Positions 7,487 through 15,658 of a stretch of 38,631 bases of DNA are shown here, piece by piece. The translations under genes and the position numbers were made by a program. Position 1 is the first letter of the stretch. Every line of letters begins with the position of its first letter. A model generated the notes under the pieces. That model worked only from the letters and a program-made list of their open reading frames with translations, was not told where the DNA came from and did not search any database. Origin of the DNA: Mycobacterium asiaticum (GTDB taxonomy: Bacteria > Actinomycetota > Actinomycetes > Mycobacteriales > Mycobacteriaceae); NCBI RefSeq assembly GCF_001673365.1, contig NZ_LZLS01000207.1, positions 1-38,631 of the forward strand, written 5' to 3'.

Positions 7487-9181
7487 GTGATGCCGACAAA
7501 GTCGCAAGTACTGCGCGCCGACCCGCAGAAGGTCCTGGATCTGATCGCCGGGTGGAAGACCACGGTCGCCGCCTTGGAGGACCACGCCGAAACTTACCTG
7601 GGGTATGTGCAGCGCCCCGGTGGTTCCTACTGGGACGGTCGCACCGCTGAAGCGGCCCAGTCGCGTGCGCGTCAGGACTACGAGGCAGTCACCCATGTCC
7701 GCGACGCCGTGGATTCTGCAGCCCGAAAGATCACCAACACCATCAGTTCGACTCTGATGCCACCGCTGGCCAACGCCAAGCAGATCATCGAGAACGCTGA
7801 ATCCCATGCCGGTGTCCATGTCAACGAAGACCTGTCAATCAGCTACACCCCGCCGGAGGGCACCAGCAAGGAAACCGCCGAGGCCAACGCCAAGACCGTC
7901 GCTGCCGCCGAGGCCGAACTCAAAGCCGAAGCCGCCAAGTGGTGGACCGCTGAACTCGATGTGGCCCGCCAGATAAACGACGCTCAGAGCGCGATCGGCA
8001 AAGACTTGAATGCCAGTGCGGCACTGTACGACTCCCGCAGAGCGATGCCGACCCCTCGGGTTGTCGGGCAGCCCCCTGGAGCGCAACAAGCCGTCTTTCC
8101 TCCCGTCCCCACAGAACCCACAAGCGGACCTGGCGGGCTCGCTGACCTGCTCGGCGGAGAGCCAGGTACCAGTCCACCACCCGGCTTGGCGATACCTCCA
8201 CAGGAAATCGAGGCCTTCAATGCCATGGCAGGTGAAACTCTCCGACGCGAGGGTGTGCCACCACAACAAATCGAACAGCTGCTCAACCAGGCGAAAGTCC
8301 GAGCACAAGAGGGCTACGGCCTGATGGGCAATCGCGTCCCGCAGGCGCAAGGACCAGGGGTGGCGAGACCGGGCTATATCGATGGACTTGCTGACCGCTG
8401 GCACGCCAACGACGCGGCATTCCAAAGGCTCTACAACCTGGTGGGACTTGGCGATCCCGGAGCCCCCAGCGTAGGCGAGTCATGGAAGCAATACCTGCAC
8501 GGAGCGGCAGGGTTAGTCGAGCAGGCTGCTGACCCACTCGGTCTTCCAACCGCAGCAATCAAGAGTGCAGTTACCGACTTCCTCACCTCACCAAGCCCGG
8601 CCTATTACGCAGGCAGCCATACTGCCGATGCCGCCCAAACCCTTCCCGGGTTGCTCTTTGGGGGTGAAGGCGCGGCTGTTCGGGCCGGACTTCCCGCAGA
8701 GGTTGTTACCGAAGGCGGTGCGCCTCTGACGGTGTTGCGCGGCTGGCAGCCGACAGGGGGCATGTCGTGGCACGACTTCGACGCCCATTTCGGTACGACC
8801 GATGCCCGCATCTGGCCTGCAAACAATGGATTCCCCCAAGAATGGGTGCCCCGTCCTGCTCATCTGCCCGCAGGGACGATCATCGACCGATTTGGTAGCG
8901 AGTACGGTCGCTATCTAGCGCCGGACGGCACCCCGTTCGCGGACCGTGCCTTAATGCCGGAATCAGTTGGAGGCGAGTACAACCGATACATGGTTACCGG
9001 TAAGCCATTGCCGCCGGGGTGGCAAATCCTAGAGGGCCCCGTTGAACCGTGGTTTGGTCAGACGCCGTCGCCCGGGACCACTCAATACATGATTGTGGGG
9101 CCCGACGGTGTTCAAGTGAGGGTGAAGGAATTAGTGGACAGGGGAATCCTGAATGATTATGGGCCGCTCCTCGGGCGGTGA
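7487..9181 (+). CDS. Type VII secreted TNT-domain toxin (NAD+ glycohydrolase)
   Basis: A 564-residue polymorphic toxin. Residues 1-110 form a helical ESX-type domain with a WDG (W49-x-G51) motif. Residues 115-180 are an Ala/Glu-rich coiled region. Residues 185-300 are Pro/Gly-rich linker. Residues 300-400 form a small middle region. From about 425 to 555 lies a tuberculosis necrotizing toxin (TNT/DUF4237) domain with GTIIDRFGSEYGRYLAPDGT, FADRALMP, YNRY, PWFGQ and TTQY. TNT domains hydrolyse NAD+. R468, Y476, R487 and Q533 are candidate active-site residues; the R468-to-Q533 spacing equals that of the R757/Q822 pair I recall for M. tuberculosis CpnT. There is no channel domain like that of CpnT. 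The start is GTG 7487 or ATG 7490. The last 29 bases overlap the immunity gene. Confidence 0.85.
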   Translation: MMPTKSQVLRADPQKVLDLIAGWKTTVAALEDHAETYLGYVQRPGGSYWDGRTAEAAQSRARQDYEAVTHVRDAVDSAARKITNTISSTLMPPLANAKQIIENAESHAGVHVNEDLSISYTPPEGTSKETAEANAKTVAAAEAELKAEAAKWWTAELDVARQINDAQSAIGKDLNASAALYDSRRAMPTPRVVGQPPGAQQAVFPPVPTEPTSGPGGLADLLGGEPGTSPPPGLAIPPQEIEAFNAMAGETLRREGVPPQQIEQLLNQAKVRAQEGYGLMGNRVPQAQGPGVARPGYIDGLADRWHANDAAFQRLYNLVGLGDPGAPSVGESWKQYLHGAAGLVEQAADPLGLPTAAIKSAVTDFLTSPSPAYYAGSHTADAAQTLPGLLFGGEGAAVRAGLPAEVVTEGGAPLTVLRGWQPTGGMSWHDFDAHFGTTDARIWPANNGFPQEWVPRPAHLPAGTIIDRFGSEYGRYLAPDGTPFADRALMPESVGGEYNRYMVTGKPLPPGWQILEGPVEPWFGQTPSPGTTQYMIVGPDGVQVRVKELVDRGILNDYGPLLGR

Positions 9182-9572
9182 CTCCAGCAACCTGCAAGTC
9201 GAAATCGATCGGCTAGCAGAGGCATTGGGTGTCCGTCCGATACAAGTGGGACTAAGAACCAATGATGGACTTAACGTCTACCGCGCCGACGATGGTTCAT
9301 ACCACTTCGCCTTCTACGAACGGGGAAGTCTTGGATTCGACCAGGCTGGCAGCCTCGACGACGTTCTCTACTGGTATTGCGAAGGCATCGTTACTAGCCG
9401 AGCAGCCAAACAGGTTGGAGATCGCGCGGAACGCTTCAAATACGAGTACCAGGTACTGAATCAATTCGACACTCATTGGGCAAAGAGGCGGGTTCGCGAA
9501 CTCGCGGCAATATTTCAAAACGGCCAGCCCGAGGACATTTCTTTGCTTCCCGACATTGGCGAGGCCCTATGA
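9153..9572 (+). CDS. Imm61-like immunity protein against the TNT toxin
   Basis: A 139-residue cytosolic protein overlapping the toxin end by 29 bases; the ATG at 9153 has AGGGGA about 10 bases upstream, and ATG 9159 is an alternative. The central segment YHFAFYERGSLGFDQAGSLD, then VLYWYCEGI, and the later FDTHWAKRRVRELAAI match the pattern I know for the Imm61 family, commonly found next to TNT-type toxins. The expected role is to bind and neutralise the NAD+-degrading domain inside the producing cell, as the immunity factor encoded next to CpnT does in M. tuberculosis. The coupling of stop and start ensures immunity is made with toxin. Confidence 0.75.
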   Translation: MIMGRSSGGDSSNLQVEIDRLAEALGVRPIQVGLRTNDGLNVYRADDGSYHFAFYERGSLGFDQAGSLDDVLYWYCEGIVTSRAAKQVGDRAERFKYEYQVLNQFDTHWAKRRVRELAAIFQNGQPEDISLLPDIGEAL

Positions 9573-9644
9573 CGAGAACCCGCTAGCGCAGCCGCAATTC
9601 GACAGATACTCGAATTAAACGGCTACTCTCGATATCACGGTCAT

Positions 9645-9971
9645 TTACACACCGAAGGTGCCAGGAACCTCCCAGCTCGCACCCGTACAGTCAGCCCGCT
9701 TGCAGATCAAGCGGTGCTTACGCCAGGCCAGACGCATCGGCTGCCCATACACGGGCAGGTCGACATAGCGCCCTTTGGGCCGCTTTTTGATCTGGCCACG
9801 CCCGCCACAAGTGGGGCACCTGCGTTGCACGGCGGTCTGCTCAATGACGAGCTCGACATCGGGACCGACACGTCGGTAGGCAACCACGCGGACGTCTTTC
9901 AATCCGACCAGGGCTTGGACTATCTGACTAGGCTCACATCGAACGAAGGTGCTCTTGAATTTGATGGTCAC
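9645..9971 (-). mobile_element. Truncated ISL3-family transposase (N-terminal zinc-finger part)
   Basis: The 108-residue ORF carries the N-terminal region of an ISL3-family transposase: VGLKDVRVVAYRRVGPDVEL, a zinc-binding CxxC (C52/C55) and a second Cys pair (C90/C95), VDLPVYGQPMRLAWRKHR and the W100 that follows. Full transposases of this family have about 400 residues or more with a DDE catalytic domain; none is here, so the element is inactive. The ORF stops at TAA 9645-9647, just after leaving the family match. It marks the right edge of the toxin island. Confidence 0.75.
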
Positions 9972-9997
9972 GTTTCAAAGACTGAGGCACCTTCGTT
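9653..9997. repeat. Three copies of a CGAAGGTGC motif around the transposase fragment
   Basis: CGAAGGTGCC occurs at 9653-9662 and its exact complement GGCACCTTCG at 9986-9995, like short terminal inverted repeats flanking the fragment. A third copy, AACGAAGGTGC at 9942-9952, pairs with GCACCTTCGTT at 9987-9997 as an 11-bp inverted repeat with a 34-base loop. These may be ends or sub-terminal sites of the insertion sequence. No target duplication is evident. Confidence 0.4.
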
Positions 9998-10075
9998 CCC
10001 AACCAGCCCAACTGCACGCCCTCAAAAACCGCCCCCGCTGGAATCCGAAGAGCCCGGATACTACGTCTGACCTGT

Positions 10076-10159
10076 TGGTGGCAGGTACAGGATTCGAACC
10101 TGTGAAGCTTTCGCGACGGATTTACAGTCCGCTCCCATTGGCCGCTCGGGCAACCTGCC
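10076..10159 (-). tRNA. tRNA-Tyr (GTA anticodon)
   Basis: On the minus strand the 84-base gene starts GGCAGGT and ends ACCTGCC plus discriminator A and an encoded CCA, giving a 7-bp acceptor stem. The anticodon loop CTGTAAA contains GTA (10125-10123), tyrosine. A long variable arm and the T-loop GGTTCGAATCC fit a class II tRNA-Tyr. Its 3' end points toward the accessory island. Confidence 0.95.
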
Positions 10160-10227
10160 GCATAGCAGGGTACAACGACGGGGTAGACAGAGCACAAACG
10201 GCCAGCACCAAAGAAGGGACGCACCGC

Positions 10228-10719
10228 ATGGCGGACTCATCGTTCGACATCGTCAGCAAGGTCGACCGCCAGGAGGTCGACAACGCGCTCAACCAGGCGG
10301 CCAAGGAGCTCTCCACCCGGTTCGACTTCCGCGGCACCGACTCCAAGATCGCGTGGAAGGGCGAGGAAGGCATCGAGTTGACCTCCTCCACCGAGGAGCG
10401 GGTCAAGGCCGCAGTCGACGTCTTCAAAGAGAAGCTGATCCGCCGCGACATCTCGCTCAAGTCATTCGAGGCCGGCGAACCGCAGGCCTCCGGCAAAACC
10501 TACAAGGTGACCGGCACTCTCAAGCAGGGCATCAGCAGTGAGAACGCCAAGAAGATCACCAAGCTGATCCGCGACGACGGCCCCAAGACCGTCAAGACCC
10601 AGATCCAGGGCGAAGAGGTCCGCGTCACCAGCAAGAAGCGCGACGATCTGCAGGCCGTCATTTCGATGCTCAAGCAGGCTGACCTCGATGTCGCGCTGCA
10701 GTTCGTCAACTACCGGTAG
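10228..10719 (+). CDS. YajQ-family cyclic-di-GMP/nucleotide-binding protein
   Basis: A 163-residue protein starting MADSSFDIVSKVDRQEVDNA, the invariant N-terminus of YajQ/UPF0234 proteins, and ending VALQFVNYR. It has two tandem ferredoxin-like domains with FDFRGTDSKI, the family's signature stretch. Members bind nucleotides, and some are reported c-di-GMP effectors; the role in mycobacteria is unclear. ATG 10228 is chosen over the longer open frame because it gives the family N-terminus and has AAGAAGGGA about 9 bases upstream. It corresponds to Rv0566c and begins the block syntenic with M. tuberculosis. Confidence 0.92.
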   Translation: MADSSFDIVSKVDRQEVDNALNQAAKELSTRFDFRGTDSKIAWKGEEGIELTSSTEERVKAAVDVFKEKLIRRDISLKSFEAGEPQASGKTYKVTGTLKQGISSENAKKITKLIRDDGPKTVKTQIQGEEVRVTSKKRDDLQAVISMLKQADLDVALQFVNYR

Positions 10720-10779
10720 TCAGGTCTGCGAATCGAACCGCACTGCCAAATCGAGCGCCCAGATTCGCGGTGGGGTTCG

Positions 10780-10839
10780 GTTCGCGGGGAAGAGCCGAGG
10801 GTTCGCGGGAAAGAGCCGAGGGCTTGCGGGGAAACTAGG
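10780..10839. repeat. 21-bp tandem repeat upstream of the monooxygenase
   Basis: Two near-identical 21-base units (10780-10800 and 10801-10821, one mismatch) each contain GTTCGCGGG and AGAGCCGAGG. A third, degenerate unit (10822-10839) begins GCTTGCGGGGAAA and runs into the -10 hexamer TAGGCT (10836-10841). The position suggests repeated regulator-binding sites or simple slippage; no regulator is identifiable. Confidence 0.7.
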
Positions 10840-10848
10840 CTGGGTGAC

Positions 10849-12330
10849 GTGACTTCCCAAGACACCGACTACGTCGACGTCCTCATCGTCGGCGCGGGCA
10901 TCTCGGGCCTCGGCGCGGCCTATCGCATCCTGCAGCGAAACCCCGAGATCAGTTACACGATCCTGGAGCGACGCGAGCGGATCGGCGGCACCTGGGACCT
11001 GTTTCGGTACCCGGGCGTGCGGTCGGACAGCAGCATCTTCACGCTCAGCTTTCCGTTCGAGCCGTGGCCCCGCGAAGAAGGTGTCGCCGACGGCGACCAT
11101 ATCCGCGAGTACCTGATCAACACCGCCCGTAAGTACGGCATCGACACGCACATCGAGTTCAACAGCTACGTGCGCGGCGCGAACTGGGATTCGGCCACGG
11201 ATACCTGGACCGTCACCTTCGAACAGGGCGGCACCACCAAGCAGTACCGCAGTCGCTTCGTGTTCTTCGGCAGCGGCTACTACAACTACGACGAGGGCTA
11301 CACGCCCGAGTTTCCCGGCATCGAGGAATTCGGTGGCACCGTCGTGCATCCACAGCACTGGCCCGAAGACTTGGACTACACCGGCAAGAACGTGGTCGTG
11401 ATCGGCTCTGGAGCCACCGCCATGACGCTTGTGCCAGCGATGTCCGAACGCGCCGGCAAAGTAACCATGTTGCAGCGCTCGCCCACCTACCTCATCTCGG
11501 CCTCCAAGTACGGCAAATTCGCCTGGTTCAGCCGAAAGGTGTTGCCTCGCAGGGCCGCTCATTTGGCCATCCGGTTCTACAACGCACTGATGGAAGGCGT
11601 GTTGTGGTTCTTGTCGCGCAAAACACCACCGCTGATGAAATGGATGCTGCGCCGCACGGCGGTGCAGAACCTGCCCGAGGGCTATGACGTCGACCTGCAC
11701 TTCAAGCCCAAGTACAACCCGTGGGACCAGCGGCTGTGCCTGATTCCCGACGCCGACCTGTACACCGCGATCAGCGAGGCCCGCGCCGAAGTGGTCACCG
11801 ACCACATCGACCATTTCGATGCCACCGGCATCACACTCAAATCCGGCACGCATCTGGACGCCGACATCATCGTCACCGCCACCGGTCTGCAACTGCAGGC
11901 GCTCGGGGGCGCCACCATCAGCATCGACGGCGTCGAGATCAACCCGCGTGATCGCTTCGTCTACAAGGCGCACATGCTCGAAGACGTGCCCAACCTGTTC
12001 TGGTGCGTCGGCTACACCAACGCATCGTGGACATTGCGAGCCGACATCACCGCGCGCGCGACGGCGAAACTGCTGGCGTACATGGCCGAGCATGGGTACA
12101 CGCACGCCAGCCCGCATCTGGGTAACCAGCAAATGGCCGAGAAGCCAGCGTGGGACATCCAGGCCGGTTACGTAAGCCGTGCGCTGCACGCCCTGCCCAA
12201 GTCCGGCACCAAACGCCCCTGGAACGTGCGACAGAATTACTTCGCCGACGCGATCGACTACCGGTTCGATCGAATCGAGGAGGCAATGGTCTTCGGACGC
12301 TCCGCCGACCGCGCACCCCTGGCGGGATAA
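10849..12330 (+). CDS. Baeyer-Villiger flavin monooxygenase (EthA-like)
   Basis: A 493-residue FAD/NADPH monooxygenase that would insert oxygen next to a carbonyl or oxidise sulfur. An N-terminal FAD Rossmann motif G15-A-G17-I-S-G20 and a second NADPH Rossmann motif (G186-S-G188) flank the type I Baeyer-Villiger fingerprint F161-GGTVV-H167-PQH-W171-P172. It matches Rv0565c by position and sequence; EthA-like enzymes activate thioamide prodrugs, and Rv0565c has been implicated in this. The GTG at 10849 follows TAGGCT by seven bases, so the mRNA is probably leaderless. The native substrate is unknown. Confidence 0.9.
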   Translation: MTSQDTDYVDVLIVGAGISGLGAAYRILQRNPEISYTILERRERIGGTWDLFRYPGVRSDSSIFTLSFPFEPWPREEGVADGDHIREYLINTARKYGIDTHIEFNSYVRGANWDSATDTWTVTFEQGGTTKQYRSRFVFFGSGYYNYDEGYTPEFPGIEEFGGTVVHPQHWPEDLDYTGKNVVVIGSGATAMTLVPAMSERAGKVTMLQRSPTYLISASKYGKFAWFSRKVLPRRAAHLAIRFYNALMEGVLWFLSRKTPPLMKWMLRRTAVQNLPEGYDVDLHFKPKYNPWDQRLCLIPDADLYTAISEARAEVVTDHIDHFDATGITLKSGTHLDADIIVTATGLQLQALGGATISIDGVEINPRDRFVYKAHMLEDVPNLFWCVGYTNASWTLRADITARATAKLLAYMAEHGYTHASPHLGNQQMAEKPAWDIQAGYVSRALHALPKSGTKRPWNVRQNYFADAIDYRFDRIEEAMVFGRSADRAPLAG

Positions 12331-12361
12331 CGCCGAATAGTTCGGGTTTACGCTGATTCTC

Positions 12362-13387
12362 ATGGCAGCTGAGATGCGCGAACCCAAAGTCGTTGTCCTC
12401 GGTGGCGGTTCCTGGGGCACCACCGTCGCGTCCATCTGCGCGCGCCGCGGACCGACCTTGCAGTGGGTGCGCTCGGCGGACACCGCCAAGGACATCAACG
12501 AGAACCACCGCAACAGCCGCTATCTCGGCGACGGTGTCGCGCTATGCGAAAGCCTGCGGGCCACAAACGATTTCGCCGAGGCCGCCAACAGCGCCGACGT
12601 CATTGTCATGGGCGTTCCGTCACATGGATTCCGCGGCGTGCTCACCGAACTGGGCAAGGAGCTGCGGCCCTGGGTGCCGGTGGTGTCGCTGGTGAAGGGT
12701 CTCGAGCAGGGCACCAATATGCGGATGTCGCAGATCATCGAGGAAGTCCTGCCCGGTCACCCCGCGGGAATTTTGGCCGGGCCGAACATCGCCCGCGAGG
12801 TGGCCGAGGGCTACGCCGCCGCAGCTGTGCTGGCGATGCCCGACCAGCATCTGGCAACGCGGCTGTCAACCTTGTTCCGTACCCGGCTGTTTCGCGTCTA
12901 CACCACCGATGACGTGGTCGGTGTTGAGATGGCCGGGGCGTTGAAGAACGTGTTCGCGATCGCCGTCGGCATGGGCTACTCGCTGGGCATTGGCGAGAAC
13001 ACCCGCGCCCTGGTGATCGCGCGGGCGCTGCGTGAGATGACCAAGCTCGGTGTGGCGATGGGCGGCAAGGCCGAGACCTTCCCCGGCCTGGCCGGCCTGG
13101 GCGATCTGATCGTCACGTGTACCAGCCAGCGCAGCCGAAACCGCCATGTCGGTGAACAGCTGGGCGCAGGCAAGGCGATCGACGAGATCATCGAGTCGAT
13201 GAACCAGGTCGCCGAGGGGGTCAAGGCCGCCAGCGTGATCATGGAGTTCGCCAATGAGTTCGGTCTGAACATGCCGATCGCGCGCGAGGTGGACGCCGTC
13301 ATCAATCACGGCTCCAGCGTCGAGCAGGCCTACCGCGGTTTAGCGGCCGAGGTGCCCGGACACGAAGTTCACGGCTCCGGTTTCTGA
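12362..13387 (+). CDS. gpsA: Glycerol-3-phosphate dehydrogenase [NAD(P)+]
   Basis: A 341-residue enzyme that reduces dihydroxyacetone phosphate to sn-glycerol-3-phosphate for phospholipid synthesis. The N-terminal Rossmann motif is GGGSWGT (14-20). K112 (VKG) and K195 (GALKNVFAIA) are the conserved active-site lysines, and GLGDLIVTCTSQRSRNR marks the C-terminal helical domain. It corresponds to Rv0564c (gpdA1). The ATG at 12362 lies seven bases after TACGCT, indicating a leaderless transcript separate from the monooxygenase 31 bp upstream. Confidence 0.93.
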   Translation: MAAEMREPKVVVLGGGSWGTTVASICARRGPTLQWVRSADTAKDINENHRNSRYLGDGVALCESLRATNDFAEAANSADVIVMGVPSHGFRGVLTELGKELRPWVPVVSLVKGLEQGTNMRMSQIIEEVLPGHPAGILAGPNIAREVAEGYAAAAVLAMPDQHLATRLSTLFRTRLFRVYTTDDVVGVEMAGALKNVFAIAVGMGYSLGIGENTRALVIARALREMTKLGVAMGGKAETFPGLAGLGDLIVTCTSQRSRNRHVGEQLGAGKAIDEIIESMNQVAEGVKAASVIMEFANEFGLNMPIAREVDAVINHGSSVEQAYRGLAAEVPGHEVHGSGF

Positions 13388-13400
13388 GCGGCGAGAAGAT

Positions 13401-13625
13401 TTAGTCGGCTTCGATCGAGATGTGCAGCCGCTTGCCGCACACCTGCGCCAAGCGGTGCAGCACCTCGACTCGGGGCGACTCGGCCCCGGTCTCCCAAGCG
13501 TCGATATCGGCTTTGCTGACACCGAGTTCGGCTGCTAGTTGTTCCTGGTTCAGGTCCGCACCGGCCCGGGTCTCGAAGATCAATTCCGGCAAGTTCAGCG
13601 AGACGCCGGCTTCGTGAATTTCCAT
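13401..13625 (-). CDS. Small XRE-type helix-turn-helix protein
   Basis: A DNA-binding protein of 74 residues (83 if the GTG at 13652 is used). The segment LNQEQLAAELGVSKADIDAW is a classic XRE/Cro helix-turn-helix, followed by E-x-G-AESPRVEVLHRLAQ. A short N-terminal strand region and a C-terminal strand (KRLHISIEAD) complete it, the build of HigA-like antitoxins or small regulators. The ATG at 13625 is preferred because AGGGCG lies just upstream. No toxin partner adjoins it. It sits 13 bases from the convergent gpsA stop and upstream of nothing on its own strand, so its target is unknown. Confidence 0.7.
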   Translation of the reverse strand: MEIHEAGVSLNLPELIFETRAGADLNQEQLAAELGVSKADIDAWETGAESPRVEVLHRLAQVCGKRLHISIEAD

Positions 13626-13696
13626 TGATTCGCCCTGCAACATTGCAATCACAGCCTTTTGAAGTTGTCGGCTAGATGCATCAATTCTACGGGACT

Positions 13697-14560
13697 TCAG
13701 CCCCGCGCCATCTGTTCCAGCCGACGGATCCGGTCTTCGATCGGTGGGTGCGTCGAAAACAGCGACCCGATGCGCTCGCCGGCGCGGAACGGGTTGGCGA
13801 TCATCAGGTGCGCCTGGTTGGCCAGCTGCGGTTCGGGCGGCAGCGGGGCCATCTGCACCCCGCCGGAGATCTTGCGCAATGCCGACGCCAGGGCCAGCGG
13901 GTCGCCGGTCAGCACCGCACCGGACTGGTCGGCTTGATACTCACGCGAGCGCGACACCGCCAACCGGACAACCGTCGCGGCGATCGGACCCAGCAGCGCC
14001 ACCAATAGCAGCGCAAACGGATTGGTGCCGCCTTCGCGGTTACCACCGAAGGCACCGAACCACATGGCCATGTTGGCCAGCGCGGTGATCACCGACGCCA
14101 ACGCGCCGGCCACGCAGGAGATCAGGATGTCGCGGTTGTAGACGTGCGATAGCTCGTGACCCAGGACGGCGCGAAGCTCACGCTCGTTGAGGATTTGCAG
14201 GATGCCCGTGGTGCAGCACACCGCGGCGTTGCGCGGATTACGGCCGGTGGCGAACGCGTTTGGCGCGCTGGTGTCGCTGATGTACAGCCGGGGCATCGGC
14301 TGGTGGGCGGCGGTGGCCAACTCCCGCACTATCCGGTACATCTCCGGTGCCTGCAGCTCGTTCACCGGTTGCGCGTGCATGGCGCGCAAGGCCAACTTGT
14401 CGCTGTTGTAGTACGTGTAGACGTTGATCCCGACGGCGAACAACGTCGCGATGATCAGGGCCGTCTTGCCGAACAGGGCACCGACGAACACGATCATCGC
14501 GGACATGCCCACCAACAGCAGGAACGTCTTCAGCCTGTTGGCATGCGGATGCCAGGTCAT
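13697..14560 (-). CDS. htpX: Membrane zinc metalloprotease HtpX
   Basis: A 287-residue M48-family protease that degrades misfolded membrane proteins. Two N-terminal TM segments (about residues 10-30 and 33-50) precede the zinc site H135-E-L-S-H139, with the downstream REYQAD segment supplying the third ligand glutamate. Two further hydrophobic segments lie between about 148 and 200. Length is normal for the family. The ATG at 14560 has a strong Shine-Dalgarno AGGAGGA seven bases upstream, in contrast to many leaderless neighbours. It corresponds to Rv0563 and lies downstream of the polyprenyl synthase on the same strand. Confidence 0.95.
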   Translation of the reverse strand: MTWHPHANRLKTFLLLVGMSAMIVFVGALFGKTALIIATLFAVGINVYTYYNSDKLALRAMHAQPVNELQAPEMYRIVRELATAAHQPMPRLYISDTSAPNAFATGRNPRNAAVCCTTGILQILNERELRAVLGHELSHVYNRDILISCVAGALASVITALANMAMWFGAFGGNREGGTNPFALLLVALLGPIAATVVRLAVSRSREYQADQSGAVLTGDPLALASALRKISGGVQMAPLPPEPQLANQAHLMIANPFRAGERIGSLFSTHPPIEDRIRRLEQMARG

Positions 14561-14650
14561 TGATGTGTCCTCCTACGAACACCTCAGCTCTTGGTGTTTA
14601 CAGCCGATCAACGCCCGGGAGGAGTGTCAAGGTTCCAGCGCGGTCTGGAA

Positions 14651-15658
14651 CTAGCCGTGTCTGCTGACCGTGTAGTCGACCAGCGCCTGCAACGCGCCGC
14701 GGCCAGGGCCGTCCGGCAGCAACCTGAGTTCGTGATGCGCCTGGGTCGCATACCCGGCCAGGGTGTCCTTGGCTTTGGCCATGCCTGACGACGCCCGCAA
14801 CAGACTCAACGCCTCGAGGACCTCGGCGTCGTCGTGAATCGGCCCGGCCAGCAGCTCGCGCAGCCGCGCCCCTTCGGGCTCGACCTCGCCCAGGGCGTAG
14901 AGCATCGGTAGTGTGCGGACACCTTCGCGCAGGTCGGTGCCGGGCACCTTGCCCGACTCGTCGGATTCGCTGTCGATGTCGATGATGTCGTCGGCGATCT
15001 GGAACGCCGTGCCCACGATGCCGCCGAGCCGGCTCAGCCGTTCGATCTGCTCGTCGTCGGCTCCGGAGAACATGCCGCCGAACCGGCCCGCTGCGCCGAT
15101 CAGGCTGCCGGTCTTCTCGTGGACCACCTTCAGGTACTGCTCGATCGGGTCCACACCGGCGGGCAGGCCGCGGGTCTCGCGCACCTGACCGGTGACCAGC
15201 TCGGCAAACGTGTCGGCGACGATGCGTACCGCGTCCGGACCCAGCTGCGAGACCAGGCGCGACGACGTCGCCAACAGATAGTCGCCGGCCAGGATGGCGA
15301 CGTTGTTGCCGAAGCGCGCATTGGCGCTGGGCGCGCCGCGACGGACCTCCGCCTCGTCCATCACGTCATCGTGATACAGCGTCGCCAGGTGGATCAGCTC
15401 GACGACCGCGCCCGCCACTGTTACTTCCTCGGCTTCCGGATTAGGTCCGGTCTGCGCCGACAGCGCGGTGAACAACGGGCGGAATCGCTTCCCACCGGCC
15501 TTGAATAAGTGCAGCAACGAATCGGTCATCACCTCGTCGGCACCGCGCAGCTCGAGGTCCATGACCTGCTCCATGCGCGCGACGGCGGCGCGCACGGTCG
15601 CGGCGAATTCGGCGTCGCCAAAGTCAACACCCGCTACCACCGTCGCCGGAGTCTTCAC
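14651..15658 (-). CDS. grcC1: Polyprenyl diphosphate synthase (GrcC1-like)
   Basis: A 335-residue trans-prenyltransferase that condenses isopentenyl diphosphate onto an allylic diphosphate. The first aspartate-rich motif is D97-D-V-M-D101 after LATLYH, the second is D223-D-I-I-D227 after FQIA; GGKRFRPLF binds the IPP diphosphate. The chain length is not determined; the setting among menaquinone genes suggests a role in the quinone side chain. The frame is open upstream to 15850, but GTG 15658 gives the conserved VKTPATVVAGVDFG start and lies six bases after TATGTT on the minus strand. It is divergent from menJ with only 21 bases between start codons. Confidence 0.9.
   Translation of the reverse strand: MKTPATVVAGVDFGDAEFAATVRAAVARMEQVMDLELRGADEVMTDSLLHLFKAGGKRFRPLFTALSAQTGPNPEAEEVTVAGAVVELIHLATLYHDDVMDEAEVRRGAPSANARFGNNVAILAGDYLLATSSRLVSQLGPDAVRIVADTFAELVTGQVRETRGLPAGVDPIEQYLKVVHEKTGSLIGAAGRFGGMFSGADDEQIERLSRLGGIVGTAFQIADDIIDIDSESDESGKVPGTDLREGVRTLPMLYALGEVEPEGARLRELLAGPIHDDAEVLEALSLLRASSGMAKAKDTLAGYATQAHHELRLLPDGPGRGALQALVDYTVSRHG

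Noticed and set aside
10010..10075. Rho-independent terminator after tRNA-Tyr
   Set aside because: Only a 5-bp ATCCG/CGGAT stem and a distant T run are visible, too weak to annotate.
10720..12513. 597-codon minus-strand open frame
   Set aside because: It lies opposite the Baeyer-Villiger monooxygenase, has no recognisable domain and reflects the high-GC codon pattern of the real gene.
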